Assembly (NCBI GenBank): GCA_005878095.1 | Contig: VBNH01000044.1 | Span: 1 to 50,206 of the forward strand | Origin: Gammaproteobacteria bacterium | Lineage (GTDB): Bacteria > Pseudomonadota > Gammaproteobacteria > Steroidobacterales > Steroidobacteraceae | Direction: 5' to 3' | DNA length: 50,206 nt | In this document: positions 8,603 through 16,890 of the stretch, in pieces | How positions within the stretch are numbered: position 1 is the stretch's first letter | Layout: each line of letters opens with the position of its first letter | Position numbers and translations under genes: made by a program | The notes under the pieces: generated by a model | What the model saw: only the letters and a program-made list of their open reading frames with translations | Databases searched by the model: none | Told to the model about the DNA's origin: nothing

Positions 8603-10375
8603 ATGGCAACGGCCGCACACGCACTGACCCCGCTTCCGCAGCTCAGCCGCGAGGTGGCCGAGTGGGTGGACTCGGTGCGTGAGCTGACGCAGCCGCGCGC
8701 GGTTCACTGGTGCGAGGGCGTTGATGCGGAAGCCCGGGAGCTGACCGCGCAGCTGCTGCGCGGCGGGGAACTCACGGCGCTCAACCCCGAATACTTTCCC
8801 GGCTGTCACCTGTATCGCTCGGCCCCGGCCGACGTGGCGCGCGTGGAGCATCTCACTTACATCTGCACGCCGGCGCAGGAAGATGCCGGCCCGAACAACC
8901 ACTGGATGGACCCGCAGCAGGCGCACGCGAAGATGCGCGAACTGTTTCGGGGCTGCATGCGTGGGCGCACTCTGTACGTGATCCCGTACTGCATGGGGCC
9001 GATCGACTCGCCACTGGCGCGCTGCGGCGTGGAGATCACCGACAGCGCTTACGTCGTGCTCAACATGCTGATCATGACGCGCGCCGGCCGCGCCGCGCTC
9101 GAGCGCATCGCGCATGACGGCGGTTTCGTGCGCGGGCTGCACTCAGTCGGCGAGCTCGATCCCGAGCGCCGTTTCATCATGCACTTCCCCGAGGAACTCG
9201 CGATCGAGAGCTTCGGCTCCGGTTACGGCGGCAACGCGCTGCTCGGCAAGAAGTGCCACGCGCTGCGTATCGCCAGCTGGCAGGCGCGCACCGAGGGCTG
9301 GCTCGCCGAGCACATGCTGATCGTGGGCCTGCAGAATCCGCGCGGCGAGACGCACTATCTCGCCTGCGCCTTTCCATCGGCCTGCGGCAAGACCAATCTT
9401 GCCATGCTGATTCCACCGGCCTCGCTCCCGGGCTGGCGCGCGTTCACGGTCGGTGATGACATCGCGTGGCTGCATCCGGGCGAGGACGGACGCCTGTGGG
9501 CCATCAACCCGGAAGCAGGCTACTTCGGCGTGGTTCCGGGCACCAACCCCGAGACCAACCGCAACGCCTACGAGATGATCCGCCGCGACACCCTGTTCAC
9601 CAATGTCGCGCTCACCGCCGACAATCAGCCCTGGTGGGAGGGCCTGTCGAGCGGCACACCGGTGCTCGACTGGCAGGGACGGCCGTACGATCCGGCGCGC
9701 GGCCCGGCGGCGCATCCGAATTCACGCTTCACCGTGTCCGCGCGGCGCAACCCGGGCTACTCGCCCCACGCCGAAGACGCCCGCGGCGTGCCGATCAGCG
9801 CGCTCGTTTTCGGCGGCCGGCGCCGTGAGGTCGCGCCGCTGGTGTACGAGGCGCGCGACTGGCAGCACGGCGTACTGGTCGGCGCATCGCTCGCCTCGGA
9901 GACCACCGCCGCGGCGGTCGGTCAGGTGGGTGTCACCAGGCGCGACCCGATGGCCATGCAGCCGTTCTGCGGTTACAACTTCGCCGACTACTGGCAGCAC
10001 TGGCTGAACGTGGGCGCGAGGCTCGCGCGACCCCCACGCATCTACCACGTCAACTGGTTCCGGCGCGACGCGCACGGCGAGTTCCTGTGGCCGGGCTACG
10101 GCGAGAACCTGCGGGTGCTCGCCTGGATGCTGGAGCGCTGCGCCGGCAGGGCGGGCGCGACCGAATCGGCCGTCGGCTGGCTGCCGCGGCCCGCGGATCT
10201 GGACACCCGGGGACTCGACGTAGGCGCGGACGCGCTCGCCGCCCTGCTCAGCGTGGATGCGGCGCTGTGGCGCAAGGAGCTCGCCGAGCTGCGCGAGTAT
10301 CTGGGCAGGTACGGCAGGCGCCTGCCAGCGGCGCTGCTCGCGGAGCTCGACTCGACCGAACGGCGGCTCGCCTGA
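8603..10375 (+). CDS. pckG: Phosphoenolpyruvate carboxykinase (GTP)
   Basis: Converts oxaloacetate plus GTP to PEP, CO2 and GDP at the gluconeogenic/anaplerotic branch. It has 590 residues, normal for the GTP-dependent class. The active-site kinase loop FPSACGKTNLAM with the reactive cysteine is clear, as are YCMGPIDSPLA, YGGNALLGKKC and the GYNFADYW segment. The start is ATG 8603, with GGAG 7 nt upstream. The frame is open back to 8492 but that extension is not family-like. It is divergent from the yoaA-type gene and convergent with the cyclase-FHA gene. The ATP-dependent PckA type is unrelated in sequence. Confidence 0.96.
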   Translation: MATAAHALTPLPQLSREVAEWVDSVRELTQPRAVHWCEGVDAEARELTAQLLRGGELTALNPEYFPGCHLYRSAPADVARVEHLTYICTPAQEDAGPNNHWMDPQQAHAKMRELFRGCMRGRTLYVIPYCMGPIDSPLARCGVEITDSAYVVLNMLIMTRAGRAALERIAHDGGFVRGLHSVGELDPERRFIMHFPEELAIESFGSGYGGNALLGKKCHALRIASWQARTEGWLAEHMLIVGLQNPRGETHYLACAFPSACGKTNLAMLIPPASLPGWRAFTVGDDIAWLHPGEDGRLWAINPEAGYFGVVPGTNPETNRNAYEMIRRDTLFTNVALTADNQPWWEGLSSGTPVLDWQGRPYDPARGPAAHPNSRFTVSARRNPGYSPHAEDARGVPISALVFGGRRREVAPLVYEARDWQHGVLVGASLASETTAAAVGQVGVTRRDPMAMQPFCGYNFADYWQHWLNVGARLARPPRIYHVNWFRRDAHGEFLWPGYGENLRVLAWMLERCAGRAGATESAVGWLPRPADLDTRGLDVGADALAALLSVDAALWRKELAELREYLGRYGRRLPAALLAELDSTERRLA

Positions 10376-10394
10376 GCGCGCGGCGCCCGCGCGC
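10376..10394. terminator. Hairpin between convergent pckG and cyclase genes
   Basis: A perfect inverted repeat, GCGCGCG, 5-nt loop, CGCGCGC, fills the 22-bp gap between the two convergent stop codons. It has no T-tract on either side, so it would be a bidirectional attenuating hairpin at best. Confidence 0.4.
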
Positions 10395-10397
10395 CCG

Positions 10398-11300
10398 TCA
10401 GACCTCTTCGCAGGTGTAGCCGATGGTCTGCGGGGAGCCCTGCTCGGGCAGGCGCCCGAGCCCGATCATGCCCCGGCCCTTGATCTGCAGGCTATCGCGG
10501 CGCACGAAAGACTCCTCGCCGTCAGCGCTCTGCACGAAGGTGCCGTTGGTGCTCTGATCGATCAATACGAACTTGTTGCGGCTGATCTCGATGCGTGCGT
10601 GCAGGCGCGAGATCAGGTTGCCCTTGATCACCACGTCGTTGTCCTCGGCGCGGCCGATGGTGATGCTCGAGTGCCGCTCATCGACCAGCAGTTCGCGCTC
10701 CTGACACCGCAGCCGCAGCCGCATGTGGTGCCCGGAGCGTGGCTCGCTCGCAATCCCCGGCACCATGCTGGTCACGTCCTCGGTCTGCCACAGCACCTCG
10801 AAAAGTACGACTTCGCTCCCCTGACCCTTGAGAGTGGCGACGTCGATCTGGCGGCAGGACGCGCGCCACTCCGGTGACAGCTTGTCCACCGTCGCCGCGG
10901 TGGTCACGATCTGTCCGGCCTTGGCCTGGCTGGTCATGCGGTTGGCGGTGTGTACGGCGGCGCCGAACACGTCGCGATTTTCGAGCATCACCGGACCGTA
11001 ATGGCAACCGATGCGGATGGCGACCGGCTGTCCGTCGACCTTCAGCTGCGCGTGCGTGGAGATCTGCTGCTGCATCTGCGCCGCGGCGTTCAACGCGGCG
11101 TCGGCGCTCGGAAAGGTGGCCATGACCTCATCGCCCATGGTCTTGATGACCGTGCCCTGGCGCTGCTCGGTGGCAGCGCGCATCACGTCGATGCAGACCG
11201 CCACCATGTCGCGGGCGCGCAGGTCACCCATGGTGTCGTAAAGCCGGGTCGATCCGACGACGTCGGCAAACAGGATGGCGAGTTCGATATCCTTGCCCAT
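10398..11300 (-). CDS. Class III nucleotidyl cyclase with C-terminal FHA domain
   Basis: Predicted cytoplasmic adenylate (or guanylate) cyclase fused to a phosphothreonine-binding FHA module. It has 300 residues from ATG 11300 (MGKDIELAILFADVVGST). The cyclase domain (about 5-170) keeps both metal aspartates (FADVVGST and MGDEVMATF), a lysine before the second (IKTMGDE), and the NR pair in VHTANRM. The FHA domain (about 200-290) shows ITIGRAEDNDVVI, ISRLHARI and QSTNGTFV, the family core. No membrane segment is seen. The frame is open upstream to 11423 and would overlap dusA, but the shorter start is better. The substrate cannot be settled from sequence. Confidence 0.88.
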   Translation of the reverse strand: MGKDIELAILFADVVGSTRLYDTMGDLRARDMVAVCIDVMRAATEQRQGTVIKTMGDEVMATFPSADAALNAAAQMQQQISTHAQLKVDGQPVAIRIGCHYGPVMLENRDVFGAAVHTANRMTSQAKAGQIVTTAATVDKLSPEWRASCRQIDVATLKGQGSEVVLFEVLWQTEDVTSMVPGIASEPRSGHHMRLRLRCQERELLVDERHSSITIGRAEDNDVVIKGNLISRLHARIEISRNKFVLIDQSTNGTFVQSADGEESFVRRDSLQIKGRGMIGLGRLPEQGSPQTIGYTCEEV

Positions 11301-11349
11301 GAGTGCGTCATGATTATACGCGAGCGCACTCGCCCCGCTACCAACGGGC

Positions 11350-12399
11350 TCACGGAGGTGCCGCCGCGGGAATCGCCCGTCGCAGCAGTTCCACTCCCGC
11401 TCCAACCGCCTGCGCGCCTTCACTCAAGGTACGCCGGAAGTCGCGCGCCCCGGGCTCACCGCTGTACAGGCCGAGCATGTGGCGGGTGATCGCCGCCAGT
11501 CGCTCGCCGGCGGCGAGCTGGCGCGCGACGTAACGCTCCATGCGCGCGATGAGCGCCTCGCGCGTGGGCATGGCGTCGGCACCCGGGTGCAGCGCCCGGT
11601 GCAACTCGGCGAGCACGTAGGGCCGGTGGTAGGCCTCGCGCCCGAGCATGACACCCTCGCACCAGGCGAGCGCGTCGAGCACCGCGCGCGGCTCGCGCAG
11701 ACCGCCGTTGACCACGATCGGCAGAGTGGGGAAGGCGCCCTTGAGGCGCCGCACGATGTCGTGGCGCAGCGGCGGGACCTCGCGGTTGTCCTTCGGCGAC
11801 AGCTCCCCCAGGACCGCCGTGCGGGCGTGGACGATCGCTGCCTGACAGCCGGCATCGCGTACGCTGGCCACGAAGTGCCACAAGCGCTCGGCGTCGCGCT
11901 GGTCAAAGCGCTCGACCGCGTCCTGCACTCCCCCGGCGGTCGCATCGGCCACGCCGATGCGCATTTTCACCGTGACCGGCACGCGCACCGCGGCGCGCAT
12001 CGCGGCTACGCACTCCGCGACGCGCGCCGGCTCGTGCATCAGGCAGGCGCCGAAAGCACCGCTCGCCACGCGCTCGCTCGGACAGCCGCAGTTGAGGTTG
12101 ATCTCGTCGTAGCCCGCTTCCTCGCCGGCGCGCGCCGCCGCCGCCAGCTCGCGCGGCTCGCTGCCGCCCAACTGCAGCGCGACCGGGTGCTCGTCGGGAT
12201 CGAACGCCAGCAGTCGCGCGCGGTTACCGCGCACGATCGCCGCCGCAGTGATCATCTCGCTGTACAGCAGCACATCGGGCGAGAAGCCGCGCAGGAAGTA
12301 GCGGCAATGGCGGTCGGTCCAGTCCATCATGGGAGCGACTGAGATGCGGCGGTCTAACTTCGACTCGCCGACGGAGTTGTTACACAGCTCGTTCGCCAC
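11350..12399 (-). CDS. dusA: tRNA-dihydrouridine(20/20a) synthase DusA
   Basis: FMN enzyme reducing uridine in the tRNA D-loop. It has 349 residues from GTG 12399. Family motifs are APMMDWTDRHCRYFLR (about 22-37), the catalytic-cysteine motif NLNCGCPSE (102-110) and GVMLGREAYHRPY near the C-terminal half. MMDWTD and the length point to DusA rather than DusB or DusC. It lies 49 bp upstream of the cyclase gene in the same direction. Confidence 0.93.
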   Translation of the reverse strand: MANELCNNSVGESKLDRRISVAPMMDWTDRHCRYFLRGFSPDVLLYSEMITAAAIVRGNRARLLAFDPDEHPVALQLGGSEPRELAAAARAGEEAGYDEINLNCGCPSERVASGAFGACLMHEPARVAECVAAMRAAVRVPVTVKMRIGVADATAGGVQDAVERFDQRDAERLWHFVASVRDAGCQAAIVHARTAVLGELSPKDNREVPPLRHDIVRRLKGAFPTLPIVVNGGLREPRAVLDALAWCEGVMLGREAYHRPYVLAELHRALHPGADAMPTREALIARMERYVARQLAAGERLAAITRHMLGLYSGEPGARDFRRTLSEGAQAVGAGVELLRRAIPAAAPP

Positions 12400-12510
12400 C
12401 GGCGTCCTCAGCAGTAATAATCATGCGGCTTCCTGCAGTCGGGCCACAGGAGTACGTCGGCATCGTACACGCGCCGCCGTCGCCGCATGAAGTACCGCAC
12501 GATGCGCGCC

Positions 12511-14328
12511 TCACTTCAAGGAACCAACGGCTGGCGATGCACCGATCCTGCGGACAGCGCTCGCTGAATTGCCGGCCACCGATGGCGGCCGCACCTCGAT
12601 GATACTCATCATCCCCTTGTCCTCGTGCTCGGCTATGTGGCAGTGATACACGAAATTGCCGATGTCAGGGCCGCGGAAGTCGACCAGCAGCTTGACGCTG
12701 GGGAACGGGTGGCTCGGGTTCTGGTCCCAGTACGGAACCTCGACCGTGTCCAGGTACTGGCCGGTGACCCCCGGTGCGCGGTGCGCTCCGTTCATCTCGA
12801 AGTTGTTCTGCGACTCCACCATGAAGTGAATTTGATGGATGTGGAATTCGTGGTTCTCGCCGGTCCGATTCTCCACGGTCCATTCCTCCACCGTTCCCTG
12901 CGTGGCCACGATCGCCGCCGGCGCATTGGGATCGAACGGCTGTTCCGGCTGCCCCTCCGCGGCCATGAAGAACGTCGTTTCGCCACTCGCATCGTCCTTC
13001 TCGTCGAAGTACAGCGTGCGCCTTGCGGCGACCGGCGCGGAACTCAGCCCCGCGAAGCGCCGCTGATGGGGATTGAACGCGCTGAACACACCGACGCGGC
13101 CATCGTCGCGGCCGTGGTTTGCGCCGACGCCGGCACCGGCGCCATGCACCAGCGCGGCATCGGCGACATCCGCCAGCTTGATGGTCGCCAGAGGCCGCTG
13201 CGGATCGTTGTCGCCTATCGGGCCGGTATCGACGCTACGCGTAATGAACTGCGCGAGCTGCACCGACGCCGGCGGTGCGGCGACGATGAATTCGACCCGT
13301 GCGGCCGGCGGCAGCTTGAAGTGCCTCACCGGGATCAGCTGACCGGGTTGCGTGCTGTCCTGCGAGCCGACCGGCACGCCATCGATGCCCACCAGCTGCA
13401 TGGTCTGGGGGACTCCGTCGAACACGTACTGCAGGTCGAGGATGGTATCGGCGCAGGAGTTCGAAACCCTCCAGAACTGCCTTTCTCCCGGTTGCATCTG
13501 CAGGCTGGCCGGAACGAAGTCCGTGACGCCGGGATCTCCGGGCGAGAGAATCGGCACATAGTTCAGGGTGACGTCCCAGGCCGGAATGCTACCCACAGGC
13601 TCTGGCTCGCCGGGTATTTCCTGATCGCGAACGATCAGGATCCGCTGGCGCAGGCCGCTGACGGCCGGCTGGACGTTTTCGATCCCGTCCACCACGATCA
13701 CTCCGTTTGCACCGCCCTGCACCGCATGCTCCACCTGGCCGTGAACGTGCGGGTGGTACCAGTAGAGCCCGGGAGGCTCGTCGGCCGGAAAGGCGACGTC
13801 GTACTGAAAGGTCTCGCCGGAATTGATGGTCGTCTTGATCACCTCATCCGAGTGACAGGTCGGCGAGGTGTTGGTGCCGTGATAGTGGAGGTTGAGCGAG
13901 GATGGGCCCATGCTCGAGGCGCCGCAGTTCGGCGGGTTCACCGTCATCGTCAGCGGCAGCGCCGGGGTATTGTTGGTGACCGTGATGATCAGGTGGTCCC
14001 CGGGATTCACATGCAGGGTTGGATTCTGCAACCCCTCGGGCGTCATGAAGCAGAGTATCTCCCGCCCCGGGTCGTTCGCATCGATCCTGTGTTGATACGA
14101 GAACCTGACGTTGAGCACGCCGTTCGAGCTGAACAGCGCCGGCGGGTTCTGCACCACGTCCCCCGCGGCGAAGCTGCGCGGACAGGGGTCGGCGACCGGT
14201 GCCACCGGGGCCGGCGCGCTGCTGCCGGGCTCAGCGGACCGGGCGACTGTGCACACCTGTATCAAGGCAAGAATCAGCACGCCAGGCGCCAGCCTTAGAG
14301 CTGCCTGCCATGTCCTTTCAAGGTTCAT
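12511..14328 (-). CDS. Secreted multicopper oxidase
   Basis: Laccase-like oxidase coupling one-electron substrate oxidation to reduction of O2 to water; substrates could be phenolics or metal ions. It has 605 residues, an N-terminal signal peptide (hydrophobic LAPGVLILALIQV, about 13-25) and three cupredoxin domains. All copper-binding motifs are present: LHYHGTN, WYHPHVHGQVEHAV, HEFHIHQIHF and YHCHIAEHEDKGMM, the last giving the type 1 Cys-His-Met set. A His/Asp/Gly-rich insertion around residues 393-420 is unusual. Start ATG 14328 has GGAG 8 nt upstream. Its ATGA overlaps the stop of a small upstream gene. Confidence 0.92.
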   Translation of the reverse strand: MNLERTWQAALRLAPGVLILALIQVCTVARSAEPGSSAPAPVAPVADPCPRSFAAGDVVQNPPALFSSNGVLNVRFSYQHRIDANDPGREILCFMTPEGLQNPTLHVNPGDHLIITVTNNTPALPLTMTVNPPNCGASSMGPSSLNLHYHGTNTSPTCHSDEVIKTTINSGETFQYDVAFPADEPPGLYWYHPHVHGQVEHAVQGGANGVIVVDGIENVQPAVSGLRQRILIVRDQEIPGEPEPVGSIPAWDVTLNYVPILSPGDPGVTDFVPASLQMQPGERQFWRVSNSCADTILDLQYVFDGVPQTMQLVGIDGVPVGSQDSTQPGQLIPVRHFKLPPAARVEFIVAAPPASVQLAQFITRSVDTGPIGDNDPQRPLATIKLADVADAALVHGAGAGVGANHGRDDGRVGVFSAFNPHQRRFAGLSSAPVAARRTLYFDEKDDASGETTFFMAAEGQPEQPFDPNAPAAIVATQGTVEEWTVENRTGENHEFHIHQIHFMVESQNNFEMNGAHRAPGVTGQYLDTVEVPYWDQNPSHPFPSVKLLVDFRGPDIGNFVYHCHIAEHEDKGMMSIIEVRPPSVAGNSASAVRRIGASPAVGSLK

Positions 14329-14570
14329 CGACGTTTCTCCTTTCCCTTTCCAGTGCTCGGGCGACCGCTGCCGCCCCTTTCCAGGGGCGTGACCAGCGGC
14401 AGGAACACATCGTCACGCAGATCCTGGCCGGTCGGGCCTTCTGTTCGAATTCGCGTTTCACGACGGCTGCGAATTCCTCGAGCGTTCTCGAGGCTGGAAA
14501 AATCGATTTCCGGGAAGAAATTCGCGGGCAGCACGAGGCTGCCGTGCCGGTTGAGAATGAACGATTTCAA
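14325..14570 (-). CDS. Small hypothetical protein translationally coupled to the multicopper oxidase
   Basis: 81 residues from a TTG start with a very strong Shine-Dalgarno (AGGAGGAGGT, about 5 nt before TTG). It ends in an ATGA overlap with the oxidase start, so coupled translation is likely. The N-terminal half (MKSFILNRHGSLVLPANFFP) looks folded and protein-like. The rest is charged and ends in a basic tail (STGKGKEKRR). No signal peptide or known motif. It may be an internally shortened copy of a longer protein, since the middle is abrupt, but I cannot name the family. Confidence 0.55.
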   Translation of the reverse strand: MKSFILNRHGSLVLPANFFPEIDFSSLENARGIRSRRETRIRTEGPTGQDLRDDVFLPLVTPLERGGSGRPSTGKGKEKRR

Positions 14571-14969
14571 GGGACCTCCTCCTTGGGCTTCGCCGCGCGA
14601 TGCAGTCGCGGCATCGCTGACTCTAGTATCGTGCGTTTGTTACGCACTCATTACGCACTCAAGTCCGTATCTCCCAGCAGACAGCGGCGGATGCGGCCAC
14701 GCTTGGCGCGGACCCAACTTGGTATTGAGCGCGGCGCTGCGGCTGACTCGCGCACCTGGTACCGGAACCGGCGGCTCGGCACAGCCTGCGCGGCGAGGAA
14801 TCGGCCGTGCCAACTTTCCGAAGGCCTTCGATGAGAGCCGCCAGGGGGCAGCTCTTACCGCGAGTGGCGGCCCGCTGAATTCCAGTTCGAGCTCACCTCA
14901 ACCTCATCGCTGACGCCCATGGTGCTGCCGGGGCGGGGAGGTCGCCGCGGACGCAACGCACCCGGTGAT
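14571..14969. other. Intergenic region between oxidase operon and TA module
   Basis: About 400 bp without a convincing gene. The part nearest the oxidase operon carries repeated putative regulatory sequence, listed separately. From about 14662 to 14969 I see open frames only as GC-driven accidents and no RNA gene or terminator. Confidence 0.5.
14625..14661 (-). promoter_or_regulatory. Tandem 11-bp repeats and inverted repeat upstream of the oxidase operon
   Basis: TTACGCACTCA occurs twice, perfectly and back to back (14640-14650 and 14651-14661). The proximal copy also forms an inverted repeat, GTGCGT (14631-14636) with ACGCAC (14642-14647). Read towards the oxidase operon, GATACT (14625-14630) could be a -10 with the repeats covering the -35 zone. 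This looks like an activator or repressor site; the cognate factor is unknown. Confidence 0.45.
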
Positions 14970-14998
14970 TAGACACAACGCTAGCACTCTGATAGCAT
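14970..14998 (+). promoter_or_regulatory. Promoter/operator of the RHH-PIN toxin-antitoxin operon
   Basis: TAGACA (14970-14975), a 17-bp spacer and TAGCAT (14993-14998) fit a sigma-70 promoter. An inverted repeat GCTAGCA-CTC-TGATAGC (14980-14996, one mismatch) covers the spacer and -10, as expected for an autorepressing antitoxin. Transcription would begin at about the GTG start at 15006, giving a leaderless mRNA. Confidence 0.5.
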
Positions 14999-15005
14999 TT
15001 TATCT

Positions 15006-15230
15006 GTGGGTACTATCGTCATCAGAGATCTCCCGGATGATCTGCACGAACGCCTCAAAGCCCAGGCGAAGCGTAACCATCGATCCATGACCAAGGAGGC
15101 CGTCGCCTTGATCGAACGGCAGCTCACCGAACCCCGTGCAATGCCGGAGCTGCCGCCACCTGTGCGCCTTAAGGCCGGACCCGTAACAATCAGGCAAATC
15201 GAAGCTGCGATTTCCAAAGGGCGTGATTGA
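15006..15230 (+). CDS. vapB: Antitoxin, ribbon-helix-helix (FitA/VapB type)
   Basis: 74 residues from GTG 15006. The N-terminal strand TIVIRDLPDDL followed by two helices with basic KAQAKRNHRSMTKEAV is the ribbon-helix-helix fold of FitA/VapB antitoxins. The C-terminal half should wrap the toxin. It binds its own promoter in known systems, and a palindrome lies over the promoter here. Its stop overlaps the start of the PIN toxin gene by 4 bp (TTGA). Confidence 0.88.
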   Translation: MGTIVIRDLPDDLHERLKAQAKRNHRSMTKEAVALIERQLTEPRAMPELPPPVRLKAGPVTIRQIEAAISKGRD

Positions 15231-15640
15231 GTGCCGCGATGCAGGTCGTCGACACCAACATCATCGCTTACCTATTGCTCCAGGGTGATCGCACGACTGC
15301 CGCGCGTGCCCTTCTGGCAAGGGATCCCGACTGGCGCAGCGATTCGTTTGTGCTGGTCGAATTCTGCAACGTCTTGGCGACAATGGTGCGAACCCGGTTA
15401 CTCGCGTCGGGGCGAGCGCGCGATGCGCTGAGCAACGCGGAGCAGATCATTGAGCCCGGTTTGCATCCGGCCGCGCATGGCACGTCACTGGCAACAGCCG
15501 AAGAGTTTGGCGTGTCGGTTTACGATGCTCGCTTTCTGGTCGTGGCTCAAGTGCTCGGCGCGCGCCTGGTGACCGAAGACACGAAGCTGCGCCGTGCGGC
15601 CCCGGCTTTGACCCAATCACTTGAAGAGGCCTTGGCTTGA
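15227..15640 (+). CDS. vapC: PIN-domain ribonuclease toxin (VapC/FitB type)
   Basis: 137 residues from TTG 15227 (4-bp overlap with the antitoxin); an in-frame ATG at 15239 may be the true start. The PIN active-site acidic set is complete: D9 in VVDTNIIAY, E45 in LVEFCNVL, D100 in VYDARF and D118 in TEDTKL, so the nuclease should be active. Known VapC toxins cut tRNA or rRNA. It is convergent with the nucleotidyltransferase gene, with a 30-bp gap. Confidence 0.9.
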   Translation: MSAAMQVVDTNIIAYLLLQGDRTTAARALLARDPDWRSDSFVLVEFCNVLATMVRTRLLASGRARDALSNAEQIIEPGLHPAAHGTSLATAEEFGVSVYDARFLVVAQVLGARLVTEDTKLRRAAPALTQSLEEALA

Positions 15641-15670
15641 TTCCCCTGCAATAGCGATCGGGCGGTCGAA

Positions 15671-16324
15671 TCAGTGGGTATCGTTGTCACTGTCGTTGGC
15701 GGGGTTCTGCGCTGAGTCGTTCCTCTCCAGAGCCCGCGTCCGGGTTGGTTTGCGCCCTCTCCCGACCTCGTCGAGCCTCGGAGGTACGTTAATCTCCTTC
15801 TCCGCGTGAAAATCTCCGGCGATCTGGCTGCGCATTCGCTCACGCACTTCTCTGTCGACCGGGGTCTGGTCGAGCAAGGACAACAGTCGCTCCTCGAAAA
15901 CGATTCCGCGACGAGCCAGCTCACGCGTGAATATCAGGTCCTTCTCGCGCGCGGCGGCGTACTTTGCGATGGCGAGGTCGTGAGGCTCGAGGCACAGTCC
16001 TTTCACGCCCTCGGTCTCGCCGGGAGGCAGGCTCACCAAACGCCCCTTCCAGCCTCTGGGAAGGGTCGCAGTGCTCGCATCGACCGGATCGGCGTAGTAC
16101 CCAAAGGTCTCGTGAAATGGTGAATCGATGCCAATCACGTTCAGCCATTCGGTTCGATCAGCAGTTTTCGACGCGATCAGATCCACTTCAAATGAGGTGA
16201 GGATCTCGTCAGGAAGATCCGGGTACTTACCGTGCAGAGACTGGCTGCCAATGATGATGAACTGCCTTTCGCCAGTGATGCGGCCCGCAGCGCGCAGCAC
16301 ATGATCAACCTGCTGCTTCTTCAT
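15671..16324 (-). CDS. DUF6036-type minimal nucleotidyltransferase, putative toxin
   Basis: 217 residues. The N-terminal half contains a nucleotidyltransferase-like core: IIIGSQSLHG (GS at 26-27) followed about 20 residues later by FEVDLIASK (E46, D48), a variant of the GS...DxD motif. The middle carries HDLAIAKYAAAREKD and TRELARRG helices typical of the AbiEii/DUF6036 group. The last ~45 residues are charged and low complexity (KPTRTRALERNDSAQNPAND). The gene overlaps the upstream AbrB-like gene by 20 bp. Family assignment is from remembered motifs; toxin activity is inferred from gene order. Confidence 0.75.
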   Translation of the reverse strand: MKKQQVDHVLRAAGRITGERQFIIIGSQSLHGKYPDLPDEILTSFEVDLIASKTADRTEWLNVIGIDSPFHETFGYYADPVDASTATLPRGWKGRLVSLPPGETEGVKGLCLEPHDLAIAKYAAAREKDLIFTRELARRGIVFEERLLSLLDQTPVDREVRERMRSQIAGDFHAEKEINVPPRLDEVGRGRKPTRTRALERNDSAQNPANDSDNDTH

Positions 16325-16745
16325 TCAGTTTTCTCACGTCCCTTTTCGGCAGTAATCCGACGAACGGCGCCGATTGCCGAAGTCTGACCGCTTTCTCGTC
16401 GCGTCCGAGCATCGCTGCGAAGAGCTCTCCATCGTCTTCTCCCTTCGCGATGTCCCGCCATTCTTCGTAAGCCGCGCCCCAAACGCCCTGGCGTTTCCAC
16501 CGGTGGAGGTTCGCGAGGATCTGCGCGCGTATCTCGCGCGGCGTGAACCGTCGTACGATTGCAAGCGAGATGGACCGCCTGAGCTCGTCCAATTCCTGAT
16601 GTAAGAAGCCCCCCCGCGGCGGGGGCCGAAGGCCGCGTTCGGTGAGATCCAGCGCATCGCCTTCGCCCAGACCCCACGCATCGAGGGTCGCCTTCGGCAG
16701 CAAGACCCCGAGGGAGTTCCCGATACGTCGCAGAGGGACTTTCAT
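16305..16745 (-). CDS. AbrB/MazE-like DNA-binding protein, putative antitoxin
   Basis: 146 residues. The N-terminus MKVPLRRIGNSLGVLLPK is the swapped-hairpin SpoVT-AbrB/MazE core (about 1-45). An acidic/helical C-terminal part (about 46-146) includes FTPREIRAQILANLHRWK, resembling a toxin- or partner-binding module. It is the first gene of a two-gene operon with the nucleotidyltransferase (20-bp overlap). A near-consensus promoter with an internal palindrome sits directly before the ATG, consistent with autoregulation. Confidence 0.78.
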   Translation of the reverse strand: MKVPLRRIGNSLGVLLPKATLDAWGLGEGDALDLTERGLRPPPRGGFLHQELDELRRSISLAIVRRFTPREIRAQILANLHRWKRQGVWGAAYEEWRDIAKGEDDGELFAAMLGRDEKAVRLRQSAPFVGLLPKRDVRKLNEEAAG

Positions 16746-16753
16746 ACAGTGGA

Positions 16754-16782
16754 ATTATAACCCGTTATTACATCTGTGACAA
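16754..16782 (-). promoter_or_regulatory. Near-consensus promoter and operator of the AbrB/nucleotidyltransferase operon
   Basis: Reading leftward, TTGTCA (16777-16782), a 17-bp spacer and a perfect TATAAT (16754-16759). A palindrome, ATAAC-2 nt-GTTAT (16757-16768), overlaps the -10 and is a candidate operator. The expected transcription start is 1-3 nt before the ATG at 16745, so the mRNA would be leaderless or nearly so; no Shine-Dalgarno is present. Confidence 0.7.
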
Positions 16783-16890
16783 TGTCGGTTAGATGGTCCG
16801 CCGCGAGCCGGTGTAGGGTCCGGGGATGACCCGGACATCAATGCTATTGTGAGTGTGCCGACATCTGCGCCTCGGACCGGACCCACCCTT

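Noticed and set aside
12625-14298. 557-codon plus-strand frame opposite the multicopper oxidase
   Set aside because: The copper-site motifs are on the minus strand and this frame has none.
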